A stretch of 40,371 nt of DNA from Parvularia atlantis (taxonomy: Eukaryota > Opisthokonta > Rotosphaerida): contig CALSCO010002245.1 of the NCBI GenBank assembly GCA_943704415.1, forward strand, positions 1 to 40,371. Reading direction: 5' to 3'. This document shows positions 1-10,600 of the stretch, one piece after another. The translations under genes and the position numbers were made by a program. The notes under the pieces are model-generated. The model saw only the letters and a list, made by a program, of their open reading frames with translations, was not told where the DNA came from and searched no databases. Every line of letters starts with the position of its first letter. Within the stretch, counting starts at the first letter, position 1.

Positions 1-1522
1 CCCCCCGAGCTCAACGCACGAGCAAGGACATAGTCGCGGTCCTGCAACGCCGAGGGCGACTTGATGACGGTGTAGAGAATGTCGTACTTGCTGTTGACGA
101 CGCCCAGATCGAGCCGGTCCACGTGCAGTAGCGCTGAGTCCCACACCTTGCGCTTTTCCATGTCGTACAGCACCGCGAACGCCGTCATCGGCACGCTCGG
201 CACCACCGCAACCGAGCGCACGCGGTCGATCGGAGACGTGTTGCCCTGCGCGCACCGTCAGACCTGTTATTCGCACGCAGACGAAAGAACGCACCCCGCG
301 CACGTAGACCGACACCAAGTTGCCGGCCTTGCCCGGTAGCGCCTCGCTCATCTGCCCAAAGACGCCGTAGCCCTGCGTCGCGAGCGTCCACTGCGTGTCC
401 TCGGCCTCGGTCAGGAAGCTGTGAATGTCGTCGTCGGTGATCACGGGCACATTATCGGCTGTCGCACGTGCGCGCGCGCGTGCGGGTTCAGCACCGCGCA
501 TCGCCAACCGCTAGCGCGCACGCACGGAACGCGACCGAGGGCGACGCCGCCGCCGAGCTGTTCTTAGACGACAGCGATGGCGCCGACCCGGGCAGCGGCG
601 CGGCGGGCCCGTGGCCGGCCATTGCGTCGCTCAGCTCTTGGATGATGCGCTTGAGCTTGTGCACCTCGACCTGCAGCGCAATGTTTTCCGAGCGCACTTT
701 CTCGTTGATCTTGTCGACGTTGCGCAGCCAGTCGACGGCTGCCGTGCACGCGTCAGGCCGCGCCAAGCGAGCCGCTGTCCCGCGCCACGCACTCTTGCGG
801 TAGATGACCGCCTTGGAGATCTTCTCTTGCGTCCGCAGCGTCGGGATGAGCTGCTTAATCTCGGACATGGCGTCACGCAGCTTGGCGCGCCGCTTGCGCT
901 CGGCCGCGTTGCGCGCGACCTTGTTGGGCTTGCCGCCTTGCGCATGCGTGCGTGCGTCAGGCATCCCAGCGCGGCACGGGCAGCGGCTCGCACACACCAG
1001 GCGACCCCGTGTCGGACTGTGAGCGCGCGCGCGATGTGGTCAGCGCACCCGTCCAACGCGCGCGTGGCACAAAGCGCACCGTGTGCGACGCGCTCGGGGC
1101 GCCATCCTCGCCCGAGCCCGAGTCGTGAGCGTACGGGCCGTCGTCGTGGCTGTCGGGCGGCGTCGTCCAGTTCTCGGCCCCGAGCATGCTGATCGTCTCG
1201 TCGGCCGCGGCGAGCAGGCGCGCCCCGGCGTCCTCGCTGCCGCTGTCGCTGCCGCCGCCGTGGCCGTTGTCGCCGCCGAGCTGGCTGAACGTGCGCTTGA
1301 GGCCGCTCACGCCCTCGTCGTAGTCAAACAGCGACGGCGTCGGCAACGTCAGCGGCATCAGGCCTGGATTGAGCTCGGCCATGACGATGGCGGTCGCTGC
1401 CGGACCGTCAGCTGCACGTGCTCCACGTGGGACGGACGCGACGCACCCGCGTTCTCGACGTTGTCGGCGAAGGCCGAGCCCCACGGCTGCGACGGCTGTA
1501 GCGTCGGCGTGGAGAAGGACAT
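1..1522 (-). CDS. bHLH-zipper plus START domain protein (3' end outside window)
   Basis: The ATG is at 1522-1520. Inferred exons, read on the minus strand, are 1522-1447, 1396-1080, 1016-998 (19 bases), 936-793, 738-526, 458-304 and 245 to about 20 or beyond. The first six total 924 bases, so the frame is kept. Exons 3-5 encode a basic region (RNAAERKRR) and helix-loop-helix (MSEIKQLIP, KTVDWLRNVDKI) running into a leucine-spaced coiled coil. The basic region has the Glu and Arg used to read E-boxes, but Arg where MAX-type factors have His. Exons 6-7 encode a START lipid-binding fold (RVRSVAVVPSV, KRKVWDSALL, LQDRDYVLAR). The likely role is a nuclear, lipid-responsive transcription factor; the ligand is unknown. 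A GTGCGT at 19-14 may be the next donor, so the remaining C-terminus lies to the left. If the 459-525 intron were retained, the bHLH protein would end alone within it. Confidence 0.8.
1397..1446 (-). promoter_or_regulatory. Cluster of three E-boxes inside intron 1 of the bHLH-START gene
   Basis: The 50-base first intron (donor GTGCGT, acceptor CAG) contains CAGCTG at 1409-1414, then CACGTG at 1415-1420, and after three bases another CACGTG at 1424-1429. These are seen directly. CACGTG and CAGCTG are the classic targets of bHLH-zipper dimers, so self-regulation of this bHLH gene is an inference. Confidence 0.45.
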
Positions 1523-1792
1523 GGTTTTCGTTGCGCGCGCTCGCGAGAGAGAGAGAGAGAGAGAGAGAGATCTGTGGGCACGGAGCACCTCGCTGCTGTC
1601 AGCAGGCGCGGCAAACAAAAACACGACAAAACCGCGGCGCAGCGCGCAGCAGCCGCCACGGCCGCGTACAGCACCACCACACGGCACCACTGAGCGCGCA
1701 GAACGACCAGCAAGGAGAAAAGACCGGTGTTCGCCAGAGATCTCCTCGACCACGCAACAAGGACCGCCGCCGCGCGGCTTTGTCACGCAAGC
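1523..1792. promoter_or_regulatory. Divergent promoter between bHLH-START and PGAP4-like genes
   Basis: These 270 bases separate two ATGs pointing outward. The bHLH side carries a (GA)13 run at 1545-1570 within the presumed 5' leader. An A-rich patch (aaacaaaaacacgac) follows near 1613. No TATA box or Inr could be assigned with confidence. Confidence 0.5.
1545..1570. repeat. (GA)13 microsatellite
   Basis: An uninterrupted GA dinucleotide run lies 23 bases upstream of the bHLH-START start codon. Such runs are length-unstable and can bind GAGA-type factors; function here is not shown. Confidence 0.9.
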
Positions 1793-3067
1793 ATGCCCGC
1801 GGACGCCCGATCGGGACAGGTTCCGACGACGGCGGCGCTCCGGCGCGCGGCCGTGGCCCTCGCGCTGCTCTGGACGCTCGCCTACGCCGCCTACCGCGAC
1901 GCGCCGCACACGTGGTGGCAGCCGCGCTGGGAGGGCTCGCACGAGCTGCGCTGCACCGAGCGCGCGATGGCCGAGATCGCCGCGTCGCTGAACGCGTGCG
2001 TCGCCGCGCCGGGCGTCGTGTTTGGGCCGCGATGGCGCGCACGCGCCAAGGAGATCGCCGCCACGTGGGCCATCAACGACGTCGCATCGCCGTCCCCAGC
2101 CGCATCCACAGCTTCGCCAGCGGCGTGCATCGCCGTCGTGACCGTGCCGCGAATTGACGCCGACCCGCTGGCGCTTACGATGGCCGCCCTGCTGCGCGAC
2201 ACGCCCGAGGCCGCGCGCCGCATCGACGTCGCCGCGCGCGTGCACATCGCGATCGTCAACGCTGCGCCGCGCCCGGACGCGCACGAGGCTGCGCAGCGGT
2301 GGGCCGCGCGTGTGCCCGTCGTGGCCCTCGCGGACGACCCGCACTGGGTCGAGCTCGCACAAGCCATGCCCTGGGCGCAGAAGGAGACGCTCGACTACGC
2401 CGCCGCGCTCGACTACTGCGCCGCGACCGGCGCCCCCCTCGCCGCCGTGTTTGAGGACGACGCCATGCCCTCGCCCGACGGCCGCCTGCTGCGCGTGCTG
2501 CAAGAGCTCATGGACGCGCCCGTGCTGCGCACCCCGCCCGCTGGTGGCGTCGTTGTGCGCCTGTTTGCGACGGACGACTTTCGCGGCTTTGGCAACGACT
2601 GGACATCGCTACAGCTGCTCGTCGTCGCGGGCGTGCTCGTCTTTGGGGCCACGCTTGCGGCCGCACTCCACTTCAAGCAGCCGGGCAGCCGGGCTGGCGC
2701 GGTCGCCCTGGCCGCGCTCGTCGCGGTCAACGTCGTGCTCGTGCTCCATGCCGTCGGCCGCCAGAACCTCGTCCGGCCCGGCGTCGGCCTCGCCGCCGCG
2801 CCCTGGAGCGTCTGCTGCACGCAGGCTTTGCTGTACGACCGCGCCACGGCCGCGCGCCTCGCCCAGCGCCTGCGCTCGATCGCGACCGACGCGCTGTCGC
2901 CGCGCCGCCACGCACCCGTCGACCTGCTGCTGTCGGACGCGATCCGCGACTGGGGCATGCGCGACCTCGTCTACACGCCCGCGCCCGTGCAGCACGTCGG
3001 CCAGCGCTCGTCCAGCGTCGCGCGGCCGCTGCGCTGGATGCTCGCCGACACCTTCTGTAGCGACTAG
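1793..3067 (+). CDS. PGAP4/TMEM246-like Golgi GPI-glycan glycosyltransferase
   Basis: A single uninterrupted reading frame of 424 residues. The ATG at 1793 was chosen because the frame upstream offers only a GTG (1727). One membrane segment lies near residues 15-34 (AVALALLWTLAYAAY), then a luminal domain with the acidic motif FEDDA at about 220-224. A tandem pair of membrane segments (about 272-294 and 302-322) interrupts the catalytic domain. An N-terminal anchor plus a tandem hairpin inserted inside a GT-A fold is the hallmark of PGAP4, which adds GalNAc to the GPI glycan in the Golgi. EDD would be the metal and nucleotide-sugar motif. The gene lacks introns in an intron-rich neighbourhood. 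The family call rests on architecture and motif, so the sugar specificity is open. Confidence 0.7.
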   Translation: MPADARSGQVPTTAALRRAAVALALLWTLAYAAYRDAPHTWWQPRWEGSHELRCTERAMAEIAASLNACVAAPGVVFGPRWRARAKEIAATWAINDVASPSPAASTASPAACIAVVTVPRIDADPLALTMAALLRDTPEAARRIDVAARVHIAIVNAAPRPDAHEAAQRWAARVPVVALADDPHWVELAQAMPWAQKETLDYAAALDYCAATGAPLAAVFEDDAMPSPDGRLLRVLQELMDAPVLRTPPAGGVVVRLFATDDFRGFGNDWTSLQLLVVAGVLVFGATLAAALHFKQPGSRAGAVALAALVAVNVVLVLHAVGRQNLVRPGVGLAAAPWSVCCTQALLYDRATAARLAQRLRSIATDALSPRRHAPVDLLLSDAIRDWGMRDLVYTPAPVQHVGQRSSSVARPLRWMLADTFCSD

Positions 3068-3141
3068 ACGTGTACTTTGATTGCTACAGCTAGCGGACAC
3101 CGTTTCCGCCGCCACCCGGCCGCCTTCGTCATCCGCCCGCG
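3068..3141 (+). promoter_or_regulatory. 74-base gap between tandem PGAP4-like and UBE2O genes
   Basis: The 3' end of the first gene and the promoter of the second must both fit in 74 bases or overlap the coding regions. A TGTAC occurs 3-7 bases after the stop (3070-3074). No other signal is evident. Confidence 0.4.
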
Positions 3142-6100
3142 ATGTCGCAGCCGCCTTTGCCGCCGCGGCCGCGGGTGCGCGCGCAGCGCCTCGTAACGCG
3201 CGAACGGCTCCTCACGCGGCACACGTGTGTGCGCGCGCGCGGCCAGATCGACCTCGGGGACCTCGCGTTCGACCGCGCCACGCGCACGCTCGGCGAGGTT
3301 ATCTCGACCTTCTTCGACGAGTCGCAGGACCTGAACGAGGAGGACCTGCAGCAGCTGGACCAGCTGGCCGAGGTGGCGGGGCACGGCCACCCTTATCGTC
3401 GCACGCTCACGACGCCGCGTTCCCCCCCCCCGCCAGCCGCAGCAGGGCGAGGTCATCCTGCGCTCGCTCAACAACGACAGGCTCGTCCTCGCCAAGGAGA
3501 CCGACGTCGACCTCGTCGACCGCGCCTTCGAGCTGCGCGAGGCCGTCGAGTGGATGGACGCGCGCCACCGCCAGGTCGGTGCGGTCGTCGGCGTGCGCCG
3601 CTTCGTCGACCTGGTAGCGATGCCGGAGCTGCAGAAGCTCGGGCCCGACGCCGTCCCGGCTTTCATGTGCGCGCGCGCCTGCCGCCTGGGCGCGCTGATC
3701 GGTACGGCGCACTGAGCCCCGCGCACCACAGGGAGGCCGTTGCGAGGGGCACCAGCCTGCCGCAGATCGAGCGCAACGTCGACGAGCGCCGCCTCGACTT
3801 GTACGAGCCCTTTGCACCCGGTGCGCGCTCTCGCGCTCGTTGTGCCGCACGGACGTGGTCGCTGACCTTCCGCGCGCGTGCAGACGACCAGACCGGCCCG
3901 CTCGACCTCGTCCTCGTGGGTGACCACACGGCCTACACTGTGCACGAGCGCGTCGACAGCCTGCTAATGTACTTCCTTATCGACGACTCGGCGTGCATCG
4001 TGCGGCCGCGCTGCTCGCCGCACCTGCCCGGCCTGACGCGCTGCGCCCCGAGCAGGTCGAGGACTGCATCGACGTCCGACCCGTTGTTGCCAACACTCTG
4101 TTCAACTTTGTCTTCTGGCCCGGGATGGTGCGCGAGCGCTGTGCTCCGCGCCGCCCGTCAACGCTCGCACCGCTCCCTGCAGCTCGTCACCGCGCCGTCG
4201 CGCGTGCTACGTGATGCGCGCTGGGTGCGCGGCAACTGGTCCGCCGACAAGAACGCCGCGCTCGTGCTGGAGGTCGGCGTGCACAAGCTCGAGGTACGCG
4301 CGCTTGCCGTGTGCGTCAACGCCACGTCTTATCGTACGGCCGCGCAGCTGGACTTGCGCCTGACCAACACGCTCGTCACGCCGCCGTACCCGATACCCGA
4401 GTCGCTCGACCTCGTCTTGGCCACGGCCACCGTGCCTGTCCGATCGCTGCCGTGGTCGCGCAAGCAGCCCAAGGGGCTCAAGGACCTCGTCGTCATCACG
4501 GCCGACGAGCAGCTCCGCCCCAACGGCTACCGCATCACGCCCTACGGCGTCGCCTACAACCGCCGCCCTGCCATCTTTTGCGGCGGCGAGCTGCCCGAGC
4601 CGAGCCCGTCAGTGCGTCGTGCTGATCTGCATGGTTACCATGCTCATGCGTGCGTCTCACCAGGTCACCGACCAGGAGGCCACGGCGGCGGTCAAGGCGC
4701 TGTGGACCGCCGACCGCCGCGACGCGCCCTCAAACATGCCCAACCTCACTTTCAAGCACGTCAAGGTGCATGTGCACGCATATAAGCTCGCCGCTGCACT
4801 CGCTCACGCTTGCCTGCGCAGATGGTCGTTCGCACGCGCACCGTCGTCAGCGTCGAGTGGCAGGACGGCACCGTCACGCACAACATCGACGCGTCGCTGC
4901 TGGCCAACGTGCGCGCGCGTGCCTGCCGCATTTCGCTCATTGACCCGCGCGACCCGTCGCAGTGCACCGACCCGGAGCGCTCGTTCCCCATGCCCGGCTC
5001 GGTCGTCACGCGCGTGCACTCTGGCGAGCAGGTGTGCACAGACGCAACGCGTTGTGCAATGCACACTGCTGACGCCGACGCGTACTGTCAGGCGAGCGCG
5101 CCTACGCCAGAGACGCCCTCGGGCGTCGTCGTGCGCGCGAGCACGCAGGAGCGCCTTGCAACGGTGCAGTGGCTCGAGAAGCACGACTTTTTCTCGCTGC
5201 CGGTGCGTGCTCCTCTTGCTGTGAGCGTTCAACACGGTCGGCTCACGCGCGCGCGTACAGACGGCGAGCGGCCCAGAAGAGATGTCGACGTACGAGATCG
5301 CGGCCGCACCGTTCTGGCTCTTTCAGCCCGGCTCGCTATGCACGCGCACGCGCGAGGACGTGCGTGCCCAGTGAGCCACCAGCGCACATGGGCAAACGCG
5401 CGCGCACGCGTGCGCACAGGGCGAAGTCGTGCCGACGACGGAGCAGGAGCTATGGGTGCTCGAGCGGGCGCGGCTGCTCGGCCACGGCTTGCCGCCACCC
5501 CTCGCGCTCAGTGCAAACGTGCGTTGTGCGCCGCTGCGGCATGGGCCGCGTCTGACCGACCCCCCCCCCCCCCCAAAAAAAAAAAAATTCGCTCGTGCCG
5601 CAGATCCGCACGCACGGCGGGCGCCAGTGGGACGGCAAACCCGTGCCGTGGATCGGTGAGGCGCTTGGGACGCTCGCCGAGGCCGGCGTTGTGGCCGTGC
5701 TGTGGGCCAACAACACGTGCGGCGCAACAGCCCAGCTGCGCGCGTGCCCTACTGACACACCGGTGCAGGTACTCGCTGCTGCGCTTCGAGGCGGCCCTGC
5801 CAGTGTCGATGCTCGGCGACGATGGGGCTGACCCGGCTGCCGACGGCGCCGAGCTGGACACGGGTGACACGGACGAACCGCAGTGGGTCACGATCGTCCC
5901 GCCCGCGGGCGGCGAGGGCGAGGCCGAGGGCGACGACAGCGAGTGGGAGACGGACGACGAGGCCGAAGTGAGCATGGTCGAGGACGACATCGACAACATG
6001 GATGGCGACGCACATGTGCACGAGCCTGAGCCCGAAGACGAGCCCGAGCCCGACCCTCAGCCGGTTAGCATGGACGTGGACGCGGTGCCAGCCTCGTCCG

Positions 6101-7613
6101 CGAGCGTGCCTGCACAACAACAAAAGGTGCACGCGCGCTGCATTTGTGTGCGTGTGTGTGCATGTTCTCATGTCGCTGCGCTGCAGACGATGCCTGACCG
6201 GAAAACGCCCGGAGCGGCCGCTGCCGAGGGCCTGCTGCGCTTCGAGCAGCTTGAGAGCGCGCCGGCCGACCATCACTTCCTCAGCAAGACGCGCTCGCCC
6301 CTGCAGGACGCGGGCAGCAAGTGCGTGTCGGCCGCTGGCCAGCGACCGTGCTGACGGCGGCTGCTCTACAGGGCGCGCCGGCGGCGCATCCTGCAAGAGT
6401 ACACGTCGCTGGCGTCGTCGCTGCCCGAGGGCATCTTTGTGCGGACATACGAGGTGCGTCGCGTCCCGTGTGCGCTTGACACAGCTCAACCCCACCGCCG
6501 TGCACCAGGACAACCTCGACATCATGCGCGCCGCGGTCATGGGCCCCGCCGGGACGCCGTACCAAGACGTGCTCTTCTGGTTCGACTTTTACATGCCGCC
6601 CGAGTTTCCGCACGTCCCGCCTGAGTGCGTCGCAATGCGCATGCCGGCCAGCGTCGCTCACATGTGCGCGCGCCGCGGCAGGTCGTTCTTCTACTCCAAG
6701 ACAGACCACTGGGGCAACATCAACCCGAACCTATACACGACGGGCTACGGTGCGTGCGCACGGCAGACTGCGCTGCCGCACGCGCTGACGACGACACTGC
6801 GCGCAGTGTGCCTGTCGCTGCTGAACACGTGGAAGGGCGAGGGCAGCGAGCGCTGGAGCAAGGACTCGTCGCTGCTGCAGGTGCTCGTGTCGCTGCAGGT
6901 GCGCCGCTCAAGTCGATCGATGGCTGGCCCCGCTGCTGAGCGCGTGCGTGCGCTTGCAGGGACTCGTGCTCGTCAAGTACCCGTACTACAACGAGCCCGG
7001 CTACGAGCGCCTGCGCGGCACGACCGACAACACGGCTGCGATCCTGTACAACGTGCGCTCCCGTGCGCCCATGCGGTGCGGTGCGGCTCACGCGCGCGCA
7101 TCGTGCAGGAGCGCGTGTACATGCTGGCGGTCAAGGTGCGCTGCGCCACGCTGTCGCCGCTCGCGCTCATGGCTCTCCGCGCGCGTAGACGGCCATCGCC
7201 ATGCTCAGGCACCCGCCCGAGGACCTCACCGAGCTCGCGCGCGAGTACTACGTCAAGCGCGGCGTGCTGGCGGCGCTCAAGCTGCGGTGCGAGAACCTGA
7301 TCGGGGTGCGCGCGCCTGCCTCCTCGTTGATCGATGTCCACTCACTGACTCACTGCCTCACCTTGCCCGCGCGTCCGCCAGGACAAGCAGCAGAAGGAAG
7401 ATGACGGCTCGGCCATATTTGGTGCGCTGCCCGCGCTCTTCAGCCGCGCACGCTAACTCCGCTCCGTCTGTCGCAGGCGAGGAGCCCGTCGTCGTCAACG
7501 TGTCGGCCGGATGCAAGAAGATCCTCCAGGGCTTTGTGCAGACCATGGCTGAGATCCTCACGACCGCTGCCGCCGCCGAAACCGCCGTTGCGGGAGGGAT
7601 AGGTGGCATGTAA
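3142..7613 (+). CDS. UBE2O: UBE2O-type E2/E3 hybrid ubiquitin-conjugating enzyme
   Basis: Exons inferred from frame and homology: 3142-3372, 3446-3666, 3732-3820, 3884-3999, 4056-4127, 4183-4611, 4664-4765, 4822-4908, 4963-5031, 5092-5202, 5261-5359, 5420-5518, 5604-5716, 5769-6126, 6187-6320, 6372-6453, 6509-6624, 6682-6749, 6807-6898, 6960-7052, 7109-7135, 7189-7305, 7382-7421, 7477-7613. They total 3102 bases (1033 residues). The N-terminal half has the UBE2O conserved regions (VSVEWQDGTV, EEMSTYEIA). An acidic stretch follows at about 640-705, and a UBC fold at about 800-950 (GPAGTPYQDVLF, INPNLYTTGY). The catalytic Cys is about residue 867 (codon 6809-6811), just after an intron; then LLNTWKGEGSERW and LVKYPYYNEPGYERLRG. 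UBE2O ubiquitinates orphan ribosomal and nuclear proteins. Introns at 4909-4962 and 5032-5091 are multiples of three and could be retained; a further possible one is 3175-3246. Confidence 0.93.
5519..5603 (+). other. UBE2O intron carrying a C15A13 homopolymer block
   Basis: This 85-base intron runs from GTGCGT to CCGCAG. After a CTGAC branch-like site it contains 15 C (5560-5574) followed directly by 13 A (5575-5587), where a polypyrimidine tract would sit. It is one of the longest introns in the gene. Confidence 0.8.
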
Positions 7614-7640
7614 CGTCGAAACACGAAAGGACACAGCGCC
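7614..7640. other. 27-base gap between convergent UBE2O and ZFYVE26 stops
   Basis: Both stop codons are certain from family-matching C-termini. The 3' ends of the two mRNAs must overlap each other's coding strand. No poly(A) signal is visible in the gap. Confidence 0.85.
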
Positions 7641-10600
7641 TCAGCTCTCGGTGCTCAGGTACTGGTCGCACATGCGCACGATCTGCTCCTGGTTAGCGCG
7701 CACGGCCTCCGAGCGGATCTGCGCCACGAGTGCGGGCTTGTGGATGTTGACCGCGAGCAGGTACGCCGCCTTGAGCTTGCCGCTCACGATCAGCGCCTCG
7801 ACCCGGTTCTCGTCCGACACGATCATCGACACGTAGCGCTCCGCCAGCTGTGCGCAGGGTCAGCCACAATGGCACGCATTCATGCACGTGCACGCGCGCC
7901 TTGCCGTCCTGCAGCTCCTTGGCAAAGACCGCGATCGCCGAGCCTATCACCTTGTCCCAGTCGTCGTCCACGACCACGCCCTTGATAGTCTTCATCAGCT
8001 CGGCCAGCTTGCCCGTCTGCCGCGCCCGCGCCATCATCTTGGCCGACTTGGCGTAGATCTCGGTCGCGTTCAGGCGGAACTCCTGGATGATGCAGAAGGC
8101 GAGGTCGTAGCTGTCCATCTGCAGCAGGCGCACAGCGATCTCTGCCGCGGCCACCGCGTGAGTGCTGGCGTCGTGCGGCCCAACGCGCGCGCGCACCGGC
8201 TTTGCGCTTGGCCGGCCCGAAGAGCGTCAGCGGCTGCCCGTCCTTTGACAGGACAATCGCTTTGACGGCTGAGGCGGGAACGTGCGTCAGCGTCGGCACG
8301 AGCCGTTCACGAGGGCGCACGCACCTTCGAGCGCCTGCGGGTTGGTGATCGCCCCGGCAGCAGCAGCCGAGGCCGTGCCCACGTTAAGCGATGCCGACGA
8401 GCCGCCGACCCCAGCGACACCGAGCATGGCCGGGAGGACGCCTGGCGGGACGCGTGAGTGCTCCATCACGCACAGGAGCGTCAGCGGGCGCACCGTCGGT
8501 GCCGAACGACGCCGCTGCCGTCCCGGCCGTCCCGCGCGTCACCCGCCGGACCTCGCGCGCCAGCAGCGCCGCCACGTCCAGCTGCAGCTGCACCGTGACC
8601 AGGTACCGGCGCGCATCGCGATCGCTCATGACGGGCGCTGCAGGCGCAGCCACCAGTGAGAAACGCGTGGGCCCACGAAGCAGCACGTCCGCACCGATCG
8701 CATTAATCTCGCCCGCCTGTGTGTCGTCGTCGATCGCGCTCGTGGCGGCCGCGCTGAACACAGACGTCGACGACCCGGACGACGCGGGTGCGTTAAAGCG
8801 CGCCGTCTTAGCCGGCGGGGCTGCCAGGCCGGCCTCAAAGTGCATCTGTGCCCGCTCATATGTCAGCGGGCAGCAGTGGCCTGGCACGCATGAGCAGGCA
8901 CCTTGGCCTTTTGCAGGTAGCCCATGGCCTCCTCCAGGTCAGTCACCTCGGCGGCCTTTTTCAGGTACAGCTTGATGCACGTAAGGCCCGCGCGGAAGTA
9001 GTCCTCCAGGAAGAGCTGTCGCGACAGTCAGTCGCCATGCGAGCGTCTTGAGTCGCTCAGCGCACCTGGATCACGTAGAGCGTGCGAAGCTGGCCCGCGC
9101 GGTGGTAGTACTGGCACGCCGCGAGCAGGCTCGGCATGAACGGCCCAAAGTCGGCGTCGTCTGCAGTGCGAGCGTGAGGCTGGTCGCTGGCATCTCGCGC
9201 ACGCACAACCCACGCACCTTTGTCGCCCTTCATCGCCTTGCGCAGTTGCGGCAGCCAGCCCTTGCTCAGGCACACTGCGAGGATCTCGTCGATGAAGACC
9301 TGCGCGCCCATGTCGCGCTCGAGCACGAGCGCGCAGGCACGCTGCAGCAGGCCGTGCTTGACAAAAAAGGCCAGCTGCATCTTGGGCGTGCCAAAAGTCT
9401 TGAGGTAGTACACGCACTGCGCGGGCGCCGCGGTGTCAGGCCGCGCGGCGACGAACCACACGGCCGCGCCTGGTTCAGACGCTGCTCGTCGAGCGTCGAC
9501 GAACTGTTGATGCGGTTTGCGATGCGCGTCGACAGCGGGTTGAAGCGCTGGCGGACACTGTTTGCGCGCATTTCAGCCGCTACGCCGACAGGGCCAGTCG
9601 AGCGCGCTCGTACCTCTCCAGCTCTTGTGCGAGCTCGTCCGTCGCGACCAGCTCTGTCCCGCCCCGGCGCGCCAGCTGGTTGTAGATCTTGGCCAGCTTC
9701 ATCTGTGTCTCCTTCATCGCCGCGAGGCCGACGGGCGCCGCGCTCTCGAGCTCTTCAACGATGCGGCTGAGCAGGCGCTGATTCTGGTTTGCGCGCACGT
9801 CGTCGCCGGCCACTGGACGCGCGCGGGGTTGGTGCATGCCAGGGCATCAATGCGCGCGCAGGGGCGGCGCACTGAGGCAGTGCCTGAACTTGTCGCGCGC
9901 CTCGTCGTACTGGCCCTCGTGAAGCTTCGTGATGCCCCACGCAGCCCAGACGGGCTCGCTCTCGATGCGGCACTTGTCGGCGGCGCTCGCGGTCAGCAAG
10001 CAACCAGCGCTCGGCAGCGAGCTGCATCCCACCTTTGTTGCGACGTCCATCGCGAGCTTGAGCCGGTCGTCCTTGATCAGGTTGTCGCGCAGCAGGCGTG
10101 CTGAGCGCGGGTGTCAGCGACACGCTTCTCTAGGCAGGGCGTACCCTTGGCCGGCTCGTTCAGGTCGGCCAGTGTCATTGCAAACATCGCCCCCTTGACG
10201 CCCACGAGCACGCGCAGCAGATCGACGTAGCTCAGGTAGACGTCGCACAGCTCAACAAACGACGAGCTGCACACGCGTGCGAGCAGTGAGCGCGCTAAGG
10301 CTGCTGGCACGCGACGCCCACGCAACTGGTCAAACGAGCGCAGGAACGAGACTTTGCCGTGGTACAGCAGCTGGCGGATGGTCCCAATCACGTCGTCAAT
10401 GTCGTTCTCGTTCTCTGGATCGCACAGCTGCGCGCATCTCTGTTAGTCGCTAGCCCGCCAGTGCGCTCGCACGCGGCACAACCTGCTTTGACAGCTTGTC
10501 GCAGAACGCGAGGCATGCCTGCCCAATCACGTGCGGGTGCGAGCACAACGACAGGACTTGCTTGCATAGCGACACGCTCGGCGCCTGCACGTGCGCATGC

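Noticed and set aside
1727-1792. N-terminal extension of the PGAP4-like protein
   Set aside because: It would need a GTG start; the ATG at 1793 places the membrane anchor at the usual distance from the N-terminus.
1358-2503. Long minus-strand open frame opposite the PGAP4-like gene and its promoter
   Set aside because: High GC leaves few stops in all frames. Composition is Arg/Gly/Val-rich without domain character, and only its last part coincides with the true bHLH exon 1.
6454-6484. 31-base intron in UBE2O
   Set aside because: An acceptor 24 bases further (6508) keeps the same frame, gives a normal 55-base intron, and joins RTYE to DNLDIM as in the E2 family.
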